Of a stretch of DNA of 64,000 nt, positions 34,768-43,512 are shown in pieces. The position numbers and the translations under genes were made by a program. This DNA comes from an uncultured Opitutia bacterium (GTDB taxonomy: Bacteria; Verrucomicrobiota; Verrucomicrobiia; Opitutales; Opitutaceae): contig CAIMFY010000104.1 in the NCBI GenBank assembly GCA_903840415.1, positions 1-64,000 on the forward strand, in the 5' to 3' direction. A model generated the notes under the pieces. It made no database searches, was not told the DNA's origin, and saw only the letters and a list, made by a program, of their open reading frames with translations. Position 1 is the stretch's first letter. Every line of letters begins with the position of its first letter.

Positions 34768-37554
34768 TTACTTCTTGGCGTCAGCCACCGCAGCCTGCGC
34801 CGCCGCGAGGCGGGCGACCGGCACGCGGTAGGGCGAGCACGAGACGTAGTTGAGGCCGAGCTTGTGGCAGAACTTGACCGAGTCCGGATCGCCGCCGTGT
34901 TCGCCGCAGATACCGAGCTTGATGTCGGGGCGGGTTTTCCGGCCCTTCTCGATCGCGATTTGCATCAGTTGACCGACGCCGGTTTGGTCGATCGAGGCGA
35001 ACGGGTTCTTCTTCATGATCTCGGACTCCTGGTAGGCGCCGAGGAAGGAGCCGGAGTCGTCACGCGACATGCCGAGGCAGGTCTGCGTGAGATCGTTGGT
35101 GCCGAAGCTGAAGAACTCGGCGGTCTGCGCGATCTCGTCGGCGGTGAGGGCACCGCGCGGGATCTCAATCATCGTGCCGACGGAGTAGGAGATTTTCACC
35201 TTCTTCTCCGCCATGACCGCCTTCGCCACCTCGTGAACGAGCTCGGTCTGGAGATCGAGTTCCTTCTTGAAGCCGACGAGCGGGATCATGATTTCGGGCT
35301 TGGCCTTGAAACCGGCCTTCGTCGCATCGGCGGCGGCCTCGAGGACGGCGCGCGCCTGCATCGCGGTGATTTCGGGATACTTGATACCGAGGCGGCAGCC
35401 GCGGAAACCGAGCATCGGGTTGAACTCGTGGAGCTCGTGCACGCGGTTGATGATTTTCTCGACTGGGACATTCAGCTTCTTCGCGAGATCGAGCTGAGCT
35501 TCCTTAGTGTTCGGGAGGAATTCGTGCAACGGCGGATCAAGGAAACGGATCGTTGCGGGGAAGCCTTTCAGTGCTTTGAAGATTCCGAAGAAGTCGTCGC
35601 GCTGGTAGGGGAGGAGTTTTGCGAGCGCGGTTTGACGCTCGGCGACCGAGTCGGCGAGGATCATCTCGCGCATCGCATCAATGCGATTGCCCTCGAAGAA
35701 CATGTGCTCGGTGCGGGTGAGGCCGATGCCGATGGCGCCGAACGCGACGGCGATGCGCGCCTGCTCGGGTGTATCAGCGTTGGTGCGGACCGACAGCTTC
35801 GTGGCCTGCGAGCACCACTTCATCAGCTGCGAGAAGCTCTTGAACTTCTCGCTGGCCTTCGCGACAGCATCGTTGTTCACGAGACCGGCGATGATTTCGG
35901 ACGGCGCGGTCGGGATCTGGCCGCCGTAAACGGTGCCGGCGGTGCCATCGATCGAGAGGAAATCACCCTCGTTGAAGACCTGCTCGCCGACGGTGAGCGT
36001 CGTCTTATCGTAGTCGATGTGGAGGGCGGCGGCGCCGCACACGCAGACCTTGCCCATCTGGCGGGCGACGAGCGCGGCGTGAGAGGACACACCACCGCGG
36101 GCGGTGAGAATTCCTTCGGCCGCGATCATGCCGCGAAGATCTTCCGGGGACGTCTCGATGCGGACGAGGAGGACCTTCTCGCCCTTGGCAGCGGCGGCGA
36201 CAGCGCGCTCGGCATTGAAGTAAATCTTGCCGGTAGCGGCGCCGGGGCCGGCGGGTAGGCCGGTGGCGATAACCGTGGCCTTCTTGACCTCGTTGAGATC
36301 GAAGATCGGCGCGAGGAGTTGCTCAAGTTGATCGGCGGGGTTGCGGAGGATCGCGGTGCGCCAGTCGATGAGCTTTTCTTTCACCATATCGATGGAGAAC
36401 TTCAGCGCGGCGGCGGCGGTGCGCTTGCCGTTGCGTGTCTGGAGCATGAACAGCTTGCCGTCCTGGATCGTGAATTCGATGTCCTGCACGTCCTTGAAAT
36501 GCTTCTCGAGCGTGGCGCGAACTTTCAGGAGTTCGGCGTAGGACTTCGGCATCTGCTTCTTGAGCTCGATGACAGGCTCAGGCGTGCGGACGCCGGCGAC
36601 GACGTCTTCACCCTGAGCGTTGATGAGGAACTCGCCGTAGAATTCGTTGGTTCCGTTCGCGGGATTGCGCGTGAACGCGACGCCGGAGCCGGAGGTATCG
36701 CCGGTATTGCCGAAGACCATCGCCTGCACGTTGACGGCGGTGCCCCACTCGGAGGGGATGTTGTATTTCGCGCGGTAAACTTTCGCGCGGTCGTTCATCC
36801 ACGAGCCGAAGACGGCGCCCGCGGCGCCGCGGAGCTGCTCCCAAGGATCATTCGGGAAGACGTGGCCAGTGCGCTCGAGGACGAGGGCTTTGAAACGTTT
36901 GACGAGTTCGGCCTGATCGGCGGCGGTGAGTTCGCTGTCGACGATGTTCTTGTGGTAAACTTCGTGCTTGTAGCCTTCGATGACGGTCTCGAACGGCTCG
37001 TGGTCTTCACCTTCTTTTTTCTGCACACCGAGGACGACGTCACCATACATCTGGATGAAGCGGCGGTAGCAGTCCCAAGCGAAACGCTCGTTCTTGGTGG
37101 CGTTAACGAGAGCGACGACGGTCTGGTCGTTGAGGCCGAGGTTGAGAATCGTGTCCATCATGCCTGGCATCGAATCGCGGGCGCCGGAGCGGACGGCAAC
37201 GAGGAGCGGGGTCGAGTCGGTCGCGCCGAACTTCGTGCCCATGATCTTCTCCATGTTGATGACACCGGCTTCCATCTGGGCCTGAAGCGAGGCGGGGTAG
37301 GTGCGCTTGTGCGCGTAGAAATAGGTGCAGACCTCGGTCGTGACCGTGAAACCGGGAGGCACCGGGAGGCCGATGCGCGTCATCTCCGCGAGATTGGCGC
37401 CCTTGCCGCCGAGAAGCGGCTTCATGCCTCCGTGTCCGTCGGCCTTGCCGGCGCCCCACGTGTAGACGTATTTCGGGCCTTTCGAGGCGGCAGATTTGCC
37501 TGCCTTGGCGGGCTGCTTCGGAGCGGGTTTCTTGGCTTTGGATTTGGCGGCCAT
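34768..37554 (-). CDS. ppdK: pyruvate, phosphate dikinase
   Basis: This 928-residue PPDK interconverts pyruvate + ATP + Pi and PEP + AMP + PPi. The N-terminal ATP-grasp domain includes [21 protein letters not shown] (shortened motif [10 protein letters not shown] at 49-58). The swivelling His domain has catalytic H492 in [18 protein letters not shown]. The C-terminal TIM barrel has the PEP-binding catalytic C883 in CGEHGGDP and LTRTEHMFF. Length exceeds the usual 870-880 residues mainly through a Lys/Ala-rich N-terminal tail (residues 1-28) of no known function. It is separated by its own terminator from the adenylate kinase operon that follows in the same orientation, and AMP links the two. 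Confidence 0.95.
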   Translation of the reverse strand: MAAKSKAKKPAPKQPAKAGKSAASKGPKYVYTWGAGKADGHGGMKPLLGGKGANLAEMTRIGLPVPPGFTVTTEVCTYFYAHKRTYPASLQAQMEAGVINMEKIMGTKFGATDSTPLLVAVRSGARDSMPGMMDTILNLGLNDQTVVALVNATKNERFAWDCYRRFIQMYGDVVLGVQKKEGEDHEPFETVIEGYKHEVYHKNIVDSELTAADQAELVKRFKALVLERTGHVFPNDPWEQLRGAAGAVFGSWMNDRAKVYRAKYNIPSEWGTAVNVQAMVFGNTGDTSGSGVAFTRNPANGTNEFYGEFLINAQGEDVVAGVRTPEPVIELKKQMPKSYAELLKVRATLEKHFKDVQDIEFTIQDGKLFMLQTRNGKRTAAAALKFSIDMVKEKLIDWRTAILRNPADQLEQLLAPIFDLNEVKKATVIATGLPAGPGAATGKIYFNAERAVAAAAKGEKVLLVRIETSPEDLRGMIAAEGILTARGGVSSHAALVARQMGKVCVCGAAALHIDYDKTTLTVGEQVFNEGDFLSIDGTAGTVYGGQIPTAPSEIIAGLVNNDAVAKASEKFKSFSQLMKWCSQATKLSVRTNADTPEQARIAVAFGAIGIGLTRTEHMFFEGNRIDAMREMILADSVAERQTALAKLLPYQRDDFFGIFKALKGFPATIRFLDPPLHEFLPNTKEAQLDLAKKLNVPVEKIINRVHELHEFNPMLGFRGCRLGIKYPEITAMQARAVLEAAADATKAGFKAKPEIMIPLVGFKKELDLQTELVHEVAKAVMAEKKVKISYSVGTMIEIPRGALTADEIAQTAEFFSFGTNDLTQTCLGMSRDDSGSFLGAYQESEIMKKNPFASIDQTGVGQLMQIAIEKGRKTRPDIKLGICGEHGGDPDSVKFCHKLGLNYVSCSPYRVPVARLAAAQAAVADAKK

Positions 37555-37729
37555 ATTGGAGAGATTTGAGATTGAAAACTAACGCGTGCACGGGCGCGCG
37601 AAAGAATAAAGGCAATAGGGCGGGGCGGGGGCCTGTCAACGATCCAGCCGCGGAAGTTAAAGCAACGGCCAGCTTTTTCCAATTTAAGCCCGGCAAACGG
37701 GCGGCGCGCGGCCACAGGCCCGCGCCGGT

Positions 37730-38482
37730 TCACATGCCCTTTTTGATGAACGCCACGTCCTTGTCGGTATCTTTCAACCGGATGATTTTCTGACCGTGGG
37801 AATCCTTGCCGACGTAATCGATGCTCGCCGCGGCCAGCACCGGGAGCGTTCTGCGCAGGTCGTGGGTCTCGCCTTCACTCGTGACGTCGACCGTCCAGAT
37901 TTCGGAGGGTGGTCGACCTTCGGAGGCGGGTTTGTTTTCGTGAGCGGAGAGACGGAGATGTTTCTCGTAGACCACCGTGGTGATGACGCGATCGCGGTAG
38001 CCGATGAGTTCCGTGCGCGGTGGATCCTGCACGGTGACCGTCTGGTAGATGGGATTGCCGTTCTTGTCGGTGCCGACCTGCATCGTCTGGGAGTGAACCT
38101 CGCCCGGCACGGTGGCGTAAATGGGCTCTGACACGGTCTCATGGCGCAACTGCGGCGGACCGACACCGTAATCAAGATCGACCACGACATCCGCGTGCTC
38201 GGCGTCCGTGGTTTCATACATGCCTTTGCCGGAAAGCGCCGTGCGGACAAAACCGACGGCCTCCTTGTGGCGCAGCGAATCCTCGGCGATCTCGGGGTTG
38301 GTGCTGTGAATCTTGTAGGAGATCGCTTCCTCGGCCTTGGGTTTCGCCAGCGAATCGACTTTCACTTCGTAACTGGGGGTGCAGCCGCCAACCGCGAGTG
38401 CGCCTGCGAGCCACAGGCCGCGCAGCGCCAGTGCCCCGGCGAGCCCGCGATCGATGCGGGCCGATGGTTGGCGGGTCTTCAT
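37730..38482 (-). CDS. probable lipoprotein, DUF4136-like, function unknown
   Basis: This is a 250-residue exported protein with a lipobox-like end of its signal sequence (ALAVGGC, Cys at residue 34), so it is likely lipid-anchored. The body is beta-rich and contains YKIHSTNPEI, VVVDLDYGVGPP, and HGQKIIRLKD, in the style of small periplasmic proteins with a DUF4136-like fold. The match is by impression only. The start is the ATG at 38482. It stands 176 bases downstream of the ppdK start, on the same strand but separate from it. Envelope maintenance is a guess. Confidence 0.55.
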   Translation of the reverse strand: MKTRQPSARIDRGLAGALALRGLWLAGALAVGGCTPSYEVKVDSLAKPKAEEAISYKIHSTNPEIAEDSLRHKEAVGFVRTALSGKGMYETTDAEHADVVVDLDYGVGPPQLRHETVSEPIYATVPGEVHSQTMQVGTDKNGNPIYQTVTVQDPPRTELIGYRDRVITTVVYEKHLRLSAHENKPASEGRPPSEIWTVDVTSEGETHDLRRTLPVLAAASIDYVGKDSHGQKIIRLKDTDKDVAFIKKGM

Positions 38483-38608
38483 GGTAACGCCAAACTGCTA
38501 GCGCAAAATCTTCGCCGCGCAACTGCAAGTTGGCGAACGTCGGTCGACTGTGGGCAAAAAAAACGGGCCTAAGCGGCGCGTGGTGGACGGCTGCCAGCCG
38601 CCGATGAT

Positions 38609-38848
38609 TTATTTCCGGTTCGCCGCGCGCTGCGCTCGGAGCACGACGCGAAACATCTGGATGCACAGCCAGAACACGCCCGACATGCACGCGGCGCACA
38701 GGCTGCCCCAGATCAGGATCATCCAAGGATCGGTCGACGGCACGTGCGGCGAAACCAGACGGTAGAGAAAGGCGAAAAAGGCGAGGACGAGCACGGCATC
38801 GACTGCAAGAGTGACGGGCGAGAGGCGTTGTTTTTCGGGCTGGGCCAT
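38609..38848 (-). CDS. small two-span membrane protein, function unknown
   Basis: This 79-residue protein starts at the ATG at 38848 (MAQPEKQRL), since the longer in-frame start at 38890 would add a Arg/Ser-rich stretch. Two hydrophobic helices are visible, LAVDAVLVLAFFAFLYRLV and WMILIWGSLCAACMSGVFWL, followed by a basic tail (RAQRAANRK) placing the ends in the cytoplasm. No motif identifies a function. It is divergent from the 4HB protein at 38996, sharing a 147-base intergenic region. Confidence 0.55.
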   Translation of the reverse strand: MAQPEKQRLSPVTLAVDAVLVLAFFAFLYRLVSPHVPSTDPWMILIWGSLCAACMSGVFWLCIQMFRVVLRAQRAANRK

Positions 38849-38995
38849 GGCGCGAAAGGAGACGGACAAGCCGCGGGTTGTCCACGGCAAATTTTGACCG
38901 CGCCCGGCAAAGATTTTCTCGCGCCCGTTGCCCTGATTCGCAAGCTTCCCTCATCCACTGGCGTCTTTTCACTCTGATCTCCCGCTGATTTCCCG

Positions 38996-39706
38996 ATGGC
39001 CCGGCCATATTCTAGCACAAACGATCAGGCGCCAACCCTGCGCAATCTCAAGGTGCTCGTGGCGCTGCTGGTCGTCTCCAATATTCTGGTCGGTGTGCTC
39101 GGCGGTTACTTGCTCCGCGCGGTGGACAAGCGCTACTCCGACCTGTTGGACCGCTCCGTGCCAGCCTTGAACGACCTGCGTGAATTGATGACGGACACGG
39201 TCGCTGCAATGCACTCGACCAACCCGAGAAATTTCTCCGGACCCGACGCGAATACTCCGGCGGCGTTGCTAGGAATTCAGGTGTCGTTGCGGACCGCGGA
39301 AAAATTCCGCAAGGAACTATTTGAAACCGGCAACCTGAAAGAAGAACCGAAAGAACAAGCCGCGCTGCGCCAGACGGGCGACGACTTCAGCGCGGCCGTA
39401 ACGGAGGTGATGGAAGCTTATGCCGCCGGCAAACGCGCCGACGCCGTGCGGATTCGCGAAGAAAAATTGTTGCCCTGTTTCGATCGGCACATGGCCGCCA
39501 TCGGGCGTGCAGCCGACGCGGTCGAGTCCGTGAGTCTGGGTGTCAGCAAGGATTTCACCGACCGCACGAATCGCCTCACTAGAATTGTCGTGGGAGTCGC
39601 GAGTTGGCCCGTGATCATGCTGTTCGCACTGCTCGTGCTGACCGCCGGGTTTGTGATCGCGATGATGATCGCGTTTCGCGGCAAGGATCTCGCGGACACG
39701 CCGTGA
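38996..39706 (+). CDS. 4HB-type (MCP-like) sensor membrane protein without output domain
   Basis: This 236-residue protein has TM1 at about residues 18-42 (LKVLVALLVVSNILVGVLGGYL), a roughly 155-residue periplasmic helical region, and TM2 at about 200-226 (VVGVASWPVIMLFALLVLTAGFVIAMM), ending 10 residues later. The layout and the Asp/Glu/Lys-rich helices match the four-helix-bundle ligand-binding module of methyl-accepting chemotaxis proteins. There is no HAMP, signalling helix, kinase or cyclase after TM2. It may therefore be a ligand-binding subunit acting with another protein, or a small stress protein. Start ATG 38996. Confidence 0.65.
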   Translation: MARPYSSTNDQAPTLRNLKVLVALLVVSNILVGVLGGYLLRAVDKRYSDLLDRSVPALNDLRELMTDTVAAMHSTNPRNFSGPDANTPAALLGIQVSLRTAEKFRKELFETGNLKEEPKEQAALRQTGDDFSAAVTEVMEAYAAGKRADAVRIREEKLLPCFDRHMAAIGRAADAVESVSLGVSKDFTDRTNRLTRIVVGVASWPVIMLFALLVLTAGFVIAMMIAFRGKDLADTP

Positions 39707-39739
39707 GGCCGAGAGGACGGCGGCGCGGAGGGCGCGACC

Positions 39740-41017
39740 TCACCACGTTTTCGGAATCGCTGCAGTCAGGATTTCGGGCGCGCCCGTCGTGACGAGCACG
39801 TTGTCCTCGATCCGCACGCCACCGAGAGCGAAATAACGCTCGGCCAGCGGCCAGTTCACGCAGTCGTGGAAACGCGCGCGCCGCGCCGGATCGTTCAGCA
39901 ACGCTGGGATGAAATACAATCCCGGCTCGACAGTGACGACGTAGCCCACCGCGAGCGGCAGATCCATCCGCAGCGTGCGCAGGCTCGGCCGCGCATCCTT
40001 CGCGCGACCCGGCTGCAGTCCACTGCCGTCGCGCACACCGAGCCCGACCATGTGGCCGAGTCCGTGCGGGAAAAACAGCGTGTGCGCCTCCTGCTCGACC
40101 AGTGACTCCGCACTCCCACGCATCACTCCCATCGCCACGAGTCCGGCGACCAGATCGACTGCGCAAGCGAGATGAATTTCCTTCCACTCCGCACCCGGCA
40201 CGCACTTCGCGATCGCGCGCTCCTCGGCGGCAAGCACGACCTGAAACAGATCGCGTTGAAATGCATCCGGCGCGCCGACGGCATAGGTGCGGGTGACGTC
40301 CGCCATGTAGCGATCGATTTCAGCGCCGGCGTCGACCAGCACGAACTCGCCCGCTCGCACCGCGCGGCCCGACGGCTCGAAGTGCAGCACCGCCGCATTC
40401 GGCCCGCTCCCGACGATCGTGCCGTAGCCGGGCCGCGTGCCGCCATGTCGGAAAAATTCCGCCTCAAGTTCGATCTGTAACATTCGCTCCGTGACGCCGG
40501 GCCGCAGGTGCTCGCGCAATGTGGCAAAGCCCGCGGCTGTCGCCACCGTCGCGCGACGGACCAAAGTCACTTCGTGTCCATCCTTTGGCCGTCGCGCGTG
40601 AGTCAGCGCGGCGCGGACGGTTGCCGTGAGTGCTGCGTCCGCATTCACCTCGCGCCATGGCGCGCCGAGAATCGCAATTGGACGGTTCGCGCGGCTCGCG
40701 AGCCACGGGGCGAGAGTCGCCAGCGGCGTGCCCGGAGTCTGCGTGCGGCCTTCCCACACGCGTTCGCCTTCCGTCACCTCTGGCACGAAGGAAACCCATC
40801 CGGTGCCCGCGCCATCGCGCGGATCGAAGGCGACCAGACCTCCCGCACACTCGTGGCCCGCGAGATAGAAATACTCCGCGTGCGATCGGAACGGGTAGGT
40901 TTGGTCGGAGCCCTCGGGCAGTGGCACCGGATCGCCGGCACCGACGAGCAGAATCGCGTCGTCCAAGTGCAGGGCCGCGGCGATCCGCGCGCGGCGTTCG
41001 GTCAGAAATTCACTCAT
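39740..41017 (-). CDS. pepP: M24-family metallopeptidase, Xaa-Pro aminopeptidase type
   Basis: This 425-residue protein removes N-terminal residues next to proline. The N-terminal domain (about 1-170) is followed by the pita-bread catalytic domain with all five metal ligands: D229 (VDAGAE), D240 (ADVTRTY), H318 (FPHGLGHMVG), E364 (VEPGLYF) and E404 (RIEDNVLV). HGLGH and the terminal GGVRIEDNVL are diagnostic. The start at 41017 (MSEFLTERR) is preferred over 41095, which would add 26 Arg/Cys-rich residues overlapping the intergenic region. It is divergent from the flavin reductase gene at 41110. No substrate specificity beyond the family can be read. Confidence 0.9.
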   Translation of the reverse strand: MSEFLTERRARIAAALHLDDAILLVGAGDPVPLPEGSDQTYPFRSHAEYFYLAGHECAGGLVAFDPRDGAGTGWVSFVPEVTEGERVWEGRTQTPGTPLATLAPWLASRANRPIAILGAPWREVNADAALTATVRAALTHARRPKDGHEVTLVRRATVATAAGFATLREHLRPGVTERMLQIELEAEFFRHGGTRPGYGTIVGSGPNAAVLHFEPSGRAVRAGEFVLVDAGAEIDRYMADVTRTYAVGAPDAFQRDLFQVVLAAEERAIAKCVPGAEWKEIHLACAVDLVAGLVAMGVMRGSAESLVEQEAHTLFFPHGLGHMVGLGVRDGSGLQPGRAKDARPSLRTLRMDLPLAVGYVVTVEPGLYFIPALLNDPARRARFHDCVNWPLAERYFALGGVRIEDNVLVTTGAPEILTAAIPKTW

Positions 41018-41109
41018 GGGTTTTCCGCGACGCTGACTTCGCGGCGCGCCGCGCGCAAGTGCGCCGCAGCTTGCGCAAACGTCGCGGTCCCGCATCGTCT
41101 GTCCTGACC

Positions 41110-41718
41110 ATGCGTCTCGATTTCACTTCGCTCTCACCGCGCGCCGCCTACGGCTGGATGATCAGCACGATTCTCCCGCGGCCGATTGCGTGGGTCTCGA
41201 CGATCTCCGCCGATGGGAAAACCAACCTCGCGCCCTTTTCATTTTTCCAAGGCGTTTGCGCCAACCCGCCCACGCTGATGTTTGTGCCGGTGAACAATCG
41301 CGAAGGCGTGAAGAAGGACACCGTGCGCAACCTGGAGCAAGTGCCGGAGTTCGTCGTGAACCTTGTGCCCTTTGCGCTTGCCGAGCAGATGAACGCCACC
41401 GCGGCGTTGCTGCCCTACGGCGAGAGTGAGTTTGAGAAATTCGGCATCGCCTCCGCACCCAGCGAACGCGTGCGCCCGCCGCGGGTCGCGGCAGCGCCGG
41501 TGGCGTTTGAGTGCACGCTCGATCGGTTCGTTAATATCGGCGAGGGTGCGCTGGCGGCGCACGTCACGTTCGGCCGGATCGTGCTAGCGCATGTCGCCGA
41601 CACGGTGCTCGGCGCCGACGGTCGCGCCGATCCGGCGAAGCTCGATCTCATTGGGCGGCTCGGGGGCGAACTCTACACGCGCACGACCGAGCGGTTTGCC
41701 ATCCACCGGCCGGATTAG
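41110..41718 (+). CDS. flavin reductase-like FMN-binding split-barrel protein
   Basis: This 202-residue protein has the flavin-reductase split-barrel pattern PRPIAWVSTISADGKTNLAPFSFFQ, with shortened key part RPIAWVSTIS...NLAPFSFF, then VKKDTVRNLEQVPEFVVNL. These blocks bind FMN in this family. It could reduce free flavin with NAD(P)H or act as a small flavoprotein oxidoreductase; no partner monooxygenase is next to it. The ATG at 41110 was chosen because the long in-frame extension upstream to 40630 overlaps the opposite-strand peptidase gene and has shadow composition. Next gene begins 100 bases downstream. Confidence 0.82.
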   Translation: MRLDFTSLSPRAAYGWMISTILPRPIAWVSTISADGKTNLAPFSFFQGVCANPPTLMFVPVNNREGVKKDTVRNLEQVPEFVVNLVPFALAEQMNATAALLPYGESEFEKFGIASAPSERVRPPRVAAAPVAFECTLDRFVNIGEGALAAHVTFGRIVLAHVADTVLGADGRADPAKLDLIGRLGGELYTRTTERFAIHRPD

Positions 41719-41818
41719 AGAGAAATTTTGCGATGAAGCGCGTTCACGCAAAAATCGGCGCAACGTTCGCCAAGATTCGCGGAGGCTGCGCGCCGTCCGA
41801 TCGTTACTATCATACTGC

Positions 41819-43492
41819 ATGAATCCTTCCGCTCTTTCCACTGGTCTGTCTGCGTGGGGCGAACCGCCTCTGTTGACGGGATCGCAAGTCCTCACGAATC
41901 CTCTGCTCAACAAGGGCACCGCTTTCACCGATCGGGAGCGCGATGTGCTCGGACTTCGCGGCTTGTTGCCGCCGCGCGTGTTTACGCTGGAAGAGCAGTT
42001 GCAGCGCACGCTCACTTCGCTCCGCAGCAAGTCGAGCAACATTGAGAAATACATTTATCTGACGACGCTGCAGAACCGCAACGAAGTGCTCTTTTACCGG
42101 ACCGTCATCGATCACATCGAGGAGATGGTGCCGCTCATTTATACTCCGACCGTCGGCGAGGCGTGCCAGAAATATGGCGCCATCTACACGAAGCCGCGCG
42201 GCATGTTCATCAGCCTGCGCGATCGCGGTCATGTCGCGGAAATTCTCCGCCACTGGCCGCAAGCCGGGGTGCGCCTGATCGTCGTCACCGACGGCGAGCG
42301 GATTCTTGGGCTCGGCGATCTCGGGGCGCTCGGTATGGGCATCCCGGTGGGCAAGCTCGCGCTCTACACCGCGTGCGCTGGATTGCATCCGGGTTATACG
42401 CTGCCGATCACGCTCGATGTCGGCACCGACAATGCCGAACTCCGGGCCGGCTCCGCATACATCGGGCTCAAGCAGCCGCGCGCCCGCGGCGCCGACTACG
42501 ACGATTTCATTGAGGAATTCGCCCTCGCGGTGAAGGAAGTTTTCCCGAAGGCGCTCGTGCAATGGGAGGACTTCGGCAACACGAATGCCTTCCGCGTGCT
42601 GCACAACTACCGGCACCGGCTCCCGAGTTTCAACGACGACATTCAGGGCACCGCTGCCGTCGCGCTCGCGGGCGTCCTCGGTGGTCTGCGGTTGACCGGT
42701 GGCAAACTCGCGGAGCAAAAGATTCTCTTCCTTGGGGCGGGCGAAGCCGGCACCGGCATCGCCGACCTCTACGTCGCGGCGGCACGCGACGAGGGCTTGA
42801 GCGAAGCAGAGGCGCGGTTGCGCTGCTGGTTCGTCGACTCCAAGGGACTCGTGGTTCAGGGCCGCGGCGACACTCTCGCCTCGCACAAGCTGCCGTATGC
42901 GCACAAGCACGCGCCGGTCGCGACGCTGGCCGAGGCGGTGAAACTCCTGAAACCCACGGCGCTCATCGGAGTGTCGGGCATGCCAGCAACGTTTACGCGT
43001 GAGATTGTTGAGCTGATGGCCGCGAACAATCCGCGACCGATCATTTTTGCGCTGTCGAATCCCACCTCGAAGGCGGAGTGCACGGCCGAACAAGCCTACA
43101 CGTGGTCGAGTGGCCGCGCGATCTTCGCGAGCGGCAGTCCGTTCCCGCCGTTCGAGTTGAACGGCGTGCGTCATGTGTCGGGGCAGGGCAATAACATCTA
43201 TATTTTCCCTGGCGTCGGTCTCGGCGCGCTCGTGAGCGAAGCCCGGGAAGTGACCGATGCGATGTTCCTCTCGGCGGCCCGCACGCTGGCCGGTCTCGTG
43301 CAAACCGAAGATCTCGCCATGGGCCGCGTTTATCCGTCGCTCACCAAGATTCGCGAGGTCTCCCTCAAGATCGCCACAGCGGTCGCGACGGCGGCGCACG
43401 ACAGCGGACTGGCGAGCGTGCCAAGGCCGGACGACATCACTGAGGATGTGCGCGGCCGGATGTTCGAGCCCGTCTATCGGGAATACGTCTGA
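41819..43492 (+). CDS. maeA: malic enzyme (oxidative decarboxylation of malate to pyruvate)
   Basis: This 557-residue protein is a large-subunit malic enzyme of the roughly 560-residue type. Y108-T-P-T-V, RGMFISLRDRG, K179 in GIPVGKLALY, metal ligands E250-D251 (QWEDF) and D273/D274 (FNDDIQG), and the dinucleotide motif GAGEAG (306-311) are present. It produces pyruvate, CO2 and NAD(P)H, a node shared with PPDK and the glucarate-module product pyruvate. Cofactor preference (NAD or NADP) cannot be fixed from the visible residues. The ATG at 41819 was chosen because upstream in-frame codons lack malic-enzyme similarity and overlap the flavin reductase. It converges with a DUF3300 gene 20 bases away. 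Confidence 0.93.
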   Translation: MNPSALSTGLSAWGEPPLLTGSQVLTNPLLNKGTAFTDRERDVLGLRGLLPPRVFTLEEQLQRTLTSLRSKSSNIEKYIYLTTLQNRNEVLFYRTVIDHIEEMVPLIYTPTVGEACQKYGAIYTKPRGMFISLRDRGHVAEILRHWPQAGVRLIVVTDGERILGLGDLGALGMGIPVGKLALYTACAGLHPGYTLPITLDVGTDNAELRAGSAYIGLKQPRARGADYDDFIEEFALAVKEVFPKALVQWEDFGNTNAFRVLHNYRHRLPSFNDDIQGTAAVALAGVLGGLRLTGGKLAEQKILFLGAGEAGTGIADLYVAAARDEGLSEAEARLRCWFVDSKGLVVQGRGDTLASHKLPYAHKHAPVATLAEAVKLLKPTALIGVSGMPATFTREIVELMAANNPRPIIFALSNPTSKAECTAEQAYTWSSGRAIFASGSPFPPFELNGVRHVSGQGNNIYIFPGVGLGALVSEAREVTDAMFLSAARTLAGLVQTEDLAMGRVYPSLTKIREVSLKIATAVATAAHDSGLASVPRPDDITEDVRGRMFEPVYREYV

Positions 43493-43512
43493 CCTAGCGC
43501 GTCCGCGCGAAC

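Noticed and set aside
34528-37569. Two long plus-strand ORFs (576 and 416 codons) across ppdK
   Set aside because: They are antisense shadows of a fully motif-supported pyruvate phosphate dikinase.
40630-41109. 160-codon N-terminal extension of the flavin reductase ORF
   Set aside because: It is antisense to the Xaa-Pro peptidase; the flavin-reductase fold starts at 41110.
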